Shown piece by piece: positions 5,155-7,955 of a stretch of 7,955 nucleotides of DNA. A program made the translations under genes and the position numbers. The stretch's first letter is position 1. Every line of letters starts with the position of its first letter. The stretch comes from Rhodoferax sp. (GTDB taxonomy: Bacteria > Pseudomonadota > Gammaproteobacteria > Burkholderiales > Burkholderiaceae_C). The notes under the pieces are model-generated. The model was not told where the DNA came from and did no database searches. It was given only the letters and a program-made list of their open reading frames with translations. Location: NCBI GenBank assembly GCA_030683195.1, contig JAUXQA010000195.1, positions 1 to 7,955 on the forward strand, given 5' to 3'.

Positions 5155-7431
5155 CTACTGGGGAACGTTGATGACGGTATTGACCAGCGTGACGGAGGCG
5201 CCCAGTGACAGGGCGCGGCCGTTCAGGGTGACCACCGAGACGTTGCCGGCGGTCGAGAACGAGGCACCCATCTGCGAGATCACGGTGCCCACCATGGTGC
5301 CGCCACCGGCTGCATTGATGGTGGCAAAGCTGCCCACTTGCCAAAACACGTTTTTGGCCTGAGCACCACCCGCGAGGATGATGCTTTGGGGAAACGCCGC
5401 ACCCGGGCCACCCACGGTCAACGTGGTGGCCATCTGGAAGACCCACACTGCGTTGGCGTTGCCTTGCGCGTCCAGGGTCAGGTTGCCACCTTCCACCATG
5501 AAGGAACCTGCAGGCGCCGTGTAGGTGCCGGGCAAGAGCGTCAGCCCAGCCAGGTTGGCGCCAGGGTTGGCACCGGCAGGTTTTGCGGCCAGGGCGAGGT
5601 AGGCGGTTTGGGCGTCCAGGCGGGCTTGCGTGGCGGCGGCACAGGCGGCGGCATTCACGCCGTTGGCGGTGGGGCCGGTCACGGAGTTGGTGCAGCTGTA
5701 GATCTTGCCGTTGACCGCGCCGATGTTGTCGCCGGTTTCGGTGTAGATGTCTCCGGCGGTGTCATGAAAGCCGGTGATCATGGAAGTACCGGTGGCCGTG
5801 GTGCCAATGTCACCGTTGATTCGGGTCAATTTACCCATGTTGGTCATGCCGGCCGTGCCGCCAAAAGTACCAAACGGCGCCACTGAATTCAGGGGGATGG
5901 CAGACGTCACCACGGGAACGACAGGGACCACCGGTATCACGGGTACGACGGGAACCACAGGCACAACCGGGTCCACAGGCACCACAGGGTCCGCTGCTGT
6001 CGTGAAGCGCCACACTTTGGGCTGCTTCAGGATGTTGCCCGCGAGGTCAGCCACTCCCGTGCTCACGGTGGCGGTGTAGCTTGTACCTTTGGCAAGTGGC
6101 ATGGACGGGGTGAAGGTCGCGATGCGGTCCAGCGCATTGAACGTCACAGTTCCGGTCACGCCAGCCACGGTGAAGTTGGCCGTGCTGATCGACAGGGGGT
6201 CCATGGCCTCGTCAAACGTCGCATTGACTGCGCTGCTGATGGGTACACCCGTGGCGAGGTCGGCCGGGTTGACTGTCAGCACGGTGGGCGCGGTGCGGTC
6301 CACCTGTGTGGCGTTGTCAGCCGTGGTCCAGCTTGACACAAAGTCAGCCGCCATCGGGTTGCCCGCCAGGTCTTCAACACCGCCGGCGCCCCCTTTCACG
6401 GTGAGCGTGTAGCGCGTGCCGGATATCAGGGCGGCCAGCGGAATAACAGTGGCATTCACCCCGGAATATGTCACCACACCCGCCACTAAGGTAGCACTGG
6501 CGGACTCCCTGAGCACGACATTGGTGTTCTTGATGGACAACGGGTTCATCGCCTCGCTGAACGTCACACCCACCTGGGTGTTGATGGCAACATCCACTGC
6601 ATTGTTGGCCTGGATGGTGCCCGTGACGTTAGGGGCCGTGGTGTCCAGGGCGCCACCGGTGGTCCAACTCCAGACGTAGTTGGCGGCCAGGGCGTTACCC
6701 GCCAGGTCTTTGGCAGCCGAACTCACCGTGGCGGTATAGGTGGTATTGAAAGCCAGCGCGCTGGCGGGTGCAAAGACTGCACTCACACCCGAATAGCTGG
6801 TGTTGCCTGCAACCACATTGGTGCCTTGCCTCAGGGTGAAGGTCGGCGACATCAGGGTCACAGGGTCCATGGCCTCGCTGAAGGTCGCACCCACCTTGGC
6901 ATTGACCGACACATTGTTGGCCCCATTGGCATTGATGGTGCTGGTGATCAGGGGTGCTGTGGTGTCCAGCGCGGCACCGGTGGTGAATTGCCAGACAAAG
7001 TCTTGCCCCAAAGTCACGCCCGCGGTGTCACGCACCCCCGCGCTGACCGTGGCTGTGCAAAGCACGCCGGCTGGCAAGACCGTGCCAGCGGGCAGAGCCA
7101 GCGTGGCAGTCTTGTCAGACTCAAAGTAAGTCACGGCACGACCCGTCATGGCCGCCATTGAGGGGCAGGCCAGCGTGAAACTGTCGGTGCCCAAAGAGGC
7201 GCCCGCCATCGGCTGACTGAAGGTCGCCGTGATCAGACGGGTATTGAGCGGCACAAGCGCAGCGCCTGGCAAAGGTGCCACGCTGGTGACCGTGGGTTTA
7301 ACGGCCAGCGCCACGTCGCCCGCGCCCAGAATAGGGTCTTGCCCGCCGCCGCCGCAGGCCGTAGCGAGCGCACTCAGGGACATCGCCATGGCCCATGGCC
7401 ATGCATGTGAAGAAGCCACTGATTTTTTCAT
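5155..7431 (-). CDS. lipoprotein with four SbsA/Big_5 Ig-like repeats and a C-terminal DUF3494 ice-binding-like domain
   Basis: A predicted surface lipoprotein of 758 residues. The signal ends in LATAC, with lipid-carrying Cys26 followed by GGGG. Four SbsA-type Ig-like repeats follow, at about 45-153, 157-259, 264-371 and 379-479. They carry the marks DTTAP or DRTAP, TFSEAM(D/N)P and DLAGN; repeats 2 and 3 are most alike, and repeat 1 diverges and has Cys89/Cys125. A Pro-Val spacer (482-508) leads to a DUF3494 domain (510-758), recognised by IPLNSVAPFGTFGG (512-525), ITGFHD, LAGLTLLPGTYTAP (627-640), LTLDAQGNANAVWVFQM (651-667), AKNVFWQVGSFATI (692-705) and TLNGRALSLGASVTL (735-749). Known DUF3494 proteins form a beta-solenoid that binds ice in cold-living microbes, though not every member has been shown to do so. 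The start was chosen for its AAAAGGT site and the lipoprotein signal. Confidence 0.92.
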   Translation of the reverse strand: MKKSVASSHAWPWAMAMSLSALATACGGGGQDPILGAGDVALAVKPTVTSVAPLPGAALVPLNTRLITATFSQPMAGASLGTDSFTLACPSMAAMTGRAVTYFESDKTATLALPAGTVLPAGVLCTATVSAGVRDTAGVTLGQDFVWQFTTGAALDTTAPLITSTINANGANNVSVNAKVGATFSEAMDPVTLMSPTFTLRQGTNVVAGNTSYSGVSAVFAPASALAFNTTYTATVSSAAKDLAGNALAANYVWSWTTGGALDTTAPNVTGTIQANNAVDVAINTQVGVTFSEAMNPLSIKNTNVVLRESASATLVAGVVTYSGVNATVIPLAALISGTRYTLTVKGGAGGVEDLAGNPMAADFVSSWTTADNATQVDRTAPTVLTVNPADLATGVPISSAVNATFDEAMDPLSISTANFTVAGVTGTVTFNALDRIATFTPSMPLAKGTSYTATVSTGVADLAGNILKQPKVWRFTTAADPVVPVDPVVPVVPVVPVIPVVPVVPVVTSAIPLNSVAPFGTFGGTAGMTNMGKLTRINGDIGTTATGTSMITGFHDTAGDIYTETGDNIGAVNGKIYSCTNSVTGPTANGVNAAACAAATQARLDAQTAYLALAAKPAGANPGANLAGLTLLPGTYTAPAGSFMVEGGNLTLDAQGNANAVWVFQMATTLTVGGPGAAFPQSIILAGGAQAKNVFWQVGSFATINAAGGGTMVGTVISQMGASFSTAGNVSVVTLNGRALSLGASVTLVNTVINVPQ
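5908..5988 (-). repeat. 9-bp tandem repeats encoding the Pro-Val spacer
   Basis: Imperfect 9-base units (on the plus strand roughly ACCACAGGG/ACGACGGGA variants) encode repeated Pro-Val-Val or Pro-Val-Asp triplets at residues 482-508 of the lipoprotein, between the last Ig-like repeat and the ice-binding-like domain. Since the unit is a multiple of three, slippage would change spacer length without breaking the frame. Confidence 0.8.
6000..7300 (-). repeat. four degenerate copies of an Ig-like domain unit
   Basis: The coding DNA holds four related units of about 300-325 bp. Short stretches stay nearly the same at DNA level: 'GCCTCGCTGAA.GTC.CACCCACCT' appears in units 3 and 2 (about 6551-6576 and 6871-6896 on the plus strand), and 'GCCCGCCAGGTC' or a variant starts the conserved DLAGN end of several units. 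This points to internal tandem duplication, with copies 2 and 3 the most recent pair. Confidence 0.75.
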
Positions 7432-7437
7432 TTGTCT

Positions 7438-7444
7438 ACCTTTT
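7438..7444 (-). promoter_or_regulatory. ribosome binding site deciding the lipoprotein start
   Basis: On the minus strand AAAAGGT lies 6 nt before the ATG at 7431-7429. The protein from this ATG begins MKKS and carries a proper lipoprotein signal. This rules out the longer reading from 7611. Confidence 0.8.
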
Positions 7445-7477
7445 GGTGTTGCAGTTGCAATGACTGCGACACCAAAA
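7441..7477 (-). promoter_or_regulatory. hairpin abutting the Shine-Dalgarno of the ice-binding-like gene
   Basis: TTTTGGTGT (7441-7449) pairs with ACACCAAAA (7469-7477), and GCAGT (7451-7455) pairs with ACTGC (7463-7467). One mismatch separates the two parts and the loop is 7 nt. In the transcript the 3' arm ends in AAAA, immediately followed by GGUAGACAAAUG, so half of the AAAAGG ribosome site is inside the stem. No U tract follows, so it is not a standard terminator. Control of translation initiation is the most natural reading. Confidence 0.55.
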
Positions 7478-7614
7478 ATGTCGACGCCTGCGGCTACAGG
7501 TCCGCAGTATTGATTTGCTTGATCAAGGTGTCTGTGCGCTGACGAACCAAGACGGGGGCCACCCGCCCGACTGTCCCGCAGTGGCGCCATCGATTCATAT
7601 TTCAACCGCATATT

Positions 7615-7631
7615 ATTTCTAATTTAGAAAT
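7615..7631. promoter_or_regulatory. palindromic operator candidate 1
   Basis: ATTTCTAA-T-TTAGAAAT is a perfect 8-bp inverted repeat around one central base, lying in the AT-rich core between the divergent genes. Its inner part is TTCT-N5-AGAA (7617-7629), repeated at 7659-7671. Confidence 0.55.
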
Positions 7632-7658
7632 GCGATTGTTCAATATCTATTGTTTATC

Positions 7659-7671
7659 TTCTTTAAAAGAA
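7659..7671. promoter_or_regulatory. palindromic operator candidate 2
   Basis: TTCTTT-A-AAAGAA is a perfect 6-bp inverted repeat around one base, again of the form TTCT-N5-AGAA. Its centre (7665) is 42 bp from that of the other site (7623). It lies just upstream of TATAGT (7676-7681), a 5-of-6 match to a -10 box for the plus-strand gene. Confidence 0.5.
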
Positions 7672-7673
7672 AT

Positions 7674-7785
7674 TATATAGTTCACCCATCGATGAGACGA
7701 ATGCAACAACAGCCTCTTCGGATCAGGTCAAACAGACACCAAACGCCTGCTGACCGAACTTTTTTAACTTTGTAAGGACTGCACC
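7674..7785 (+). promoter_or_regulatory. candidate promoter and leader of the secreted-protein gene
   Basis: TATAGT (7676-7681) is a possible -10 box; no good -35 hexamer stands 16-18 nt upstream, so an activator may be needed. The leader has a modest stem, GGTCA (7726-7730) with TGACC (7751-7755) and inner CAG/CTG pairs. A T6 run (7760-7765) follows 4 nt later, which could act as a weak attenuator. TAAGGA (7773-7778) is a good ribosome site 7 nt before the ATG at 7786. Confidence 0.4.
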
Positions 7786-7955
7786 ATGAATCGCAAAACT
7801 CTCTCCATCATCACTTTGACACTCGCAGCTTTGGCAGGTGGAAACGCCATGGCCCAGAACGCGGGTCCGGTGGACGCGTATGCCAAAGCCCAGCAAGCAA
7901 ATTCCGGCAGCTTTGCTGCCAAATTGAACACCCAGCTCAGCCGCGACGTGGTCCA
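7786..7955 (+). CDS. small exported protein, possibly DUF4148-like (partial, cut by window end)
   Basis: The first 56 residues of a secreted protein are visible; the 3' end is outside the window. A signal peptide covers about residues 1-23, with a short positive start (MNRK), a hydrophobic core (LSIITLTLAALAGG) and an AMA-Q cleavage site. The mature part begins QNAGPVDAYAKAQQANSG and continues FAAKLNTQLSRDVV. This layout resembles small Burkholderiales exported proteins of the DUF4148 type, in which an 'LTRAEVQAEL'-like segment follows; here LSRDVV would be its start. That match is from memory and rests on a few residues. The function of such proteins is not known. The start is firm: TAAGGA stands 7 nt upstream. 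It is divergent from the ice-binding-like lipoprotein and may share its control. Confidence 0.75.
   Translation, partial: MNRKTLSIITLTLAALAGGNAMAQNAGPVDAYAKAQQANSGSFAAKLNTQLSRDVV

Larger units (their letters stand above)
7432..7610 (-). promoter_or_regulatory. long structured leader of the ice-binding-like gene
   Basis: About 180 nt lie between the AT-rich promoter core and the lipoprotein start. In the minus-strand transcript this includes a 6-bp stem (CTGCGG/CCGCAG, 7488-7507) with an 8-nt loop, a CTTGATCAAG palindrome (7518-7527), and the large hairpin at 7441-7477 next to the ribosome site. The frame is open through this leader from an ATG at 7611, but there is no ribosome site there and the extra 60 residues would ruin the lipoprotein signal. 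I recognise no known riboswitch. Confidence 0.5.

Noticed and set aside
4130..5362. Long plus-strand open frame opposite the OmpA gene
   Set aside because: It runs across the OmpA gene, the intergenic gap and the end of the lipoprotein gene, has no domain pattern, and is explained by codon bias on the other strand.
5908..5988. Short tandem repeats that might suggest a CRISPR array
   Set aside because: The unit is 9 bp with no spacers and encodes a protein linker.
5774..6079. Plus-strand frame with collagen-like Gly-Thr-Thr repeats
   Set aside because: It is the reverse complement of the Pro-Val spacer repeats of the lipoprotein, with no ribosome site or signal of its own.
7432..7611. In-frame extension of the lipoprotein to an ATG at 7611 (60 more residues)
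   Set aside because: There is no ribosome site at 7611, the extra residues are polar and Gly/Arg-rich, and they would bury the lipoprotein signal. The ATG at 7431 has AAAAGGT and a normal signal peptide.
7692..7775. 27-codon upstream open frame ending at the ribosome site of the exported-protein gene
   Set aside because: It has no ribosome site, an Arg/Gln-rich composition with no pattern, and is short enough to arise by chance.
1..7955. Search for a defence system, prophage, insertion sequence, tRNA or other mobile element
   Set aside because: No transposase, integrase, nuclease-helicase cluster, tRNA cloverleaf or long terminal inverted repeats were seen. All gene space is explained by metabolic, regulatory and envelope genes.

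Overview
The window looks like chromosomal DNA of a betaproteobacterium of the order Burkholderiales, most likely Comamonadaceae (Rhodoferax/Polaromonas-like). This is inferred from the high-GC coding sequence, the gene families, an exported-protein start resembling the Burkholderiales DUF4148 group, and an intergenic repeat at about 48-110 whose 'GCTAGAGGCC' core I remember from Comamonadaceae genomes. No database was searched.

Left part (1-2751): after a possible tail of a plus-strand gene, the repeat and a perfect bidirectional terminator, three minus-strand genes form a tight operon. In transcription order they are a CaiB/BaiF (class III) CoA-transferase, an HMG-CoA-lyase-family aldolase and a small VOC/glyoxalase-fold protein. 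The first two suggest a two-step route: CoA is put on a dicarboxylic acid such as 3-hydroxy-3-methylglutarate or a relative, then the C-C bond is cleaved. A LysR-type regulator (2885-3814) is read divergently from the operon. It is the obvious candidate regulator, and the 133-bp gap holds three palindromes end to end.

Middle and right part (3887-7431): a strong hairpin separates the converging LysR and OmpA-family genes. The OmpA-like protein has a beta-barrel, a Pro/Ala/Val linker and a complete peptidoglycan-binding domain. It lies 98 bp downstream of a large predicted lipoprotein on the same strand. That lipoprotein has four SbsA-type Ig-like repeats, a Pro-Val spacer and a C-terminal DUF3494 (ice-binding-protein-like) beta-solenoid. 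It is probably a cell-surface ice-binding or adhesion protein, which would suit a cold-living freshwater or ice bacterium.

Right edge (7432-7955): a 354-bp divergent regulatory region separates the lipoprotein from a plus-strand gene for a small secreted protein cut by the window end. It contains an AT-rich core with two TTCT-N5-AGAA palindromes whose centres are 42 bp apart, and a roughly 180-nt lipoprotein leader with a strong hairpin ending exactly at the Shine-Dalgarno sequence. This region and the surface-protein cassette are the most interesting parts of the window. I saw no RNA genes, insertion sequences, CRISPR arrays or defence systems.
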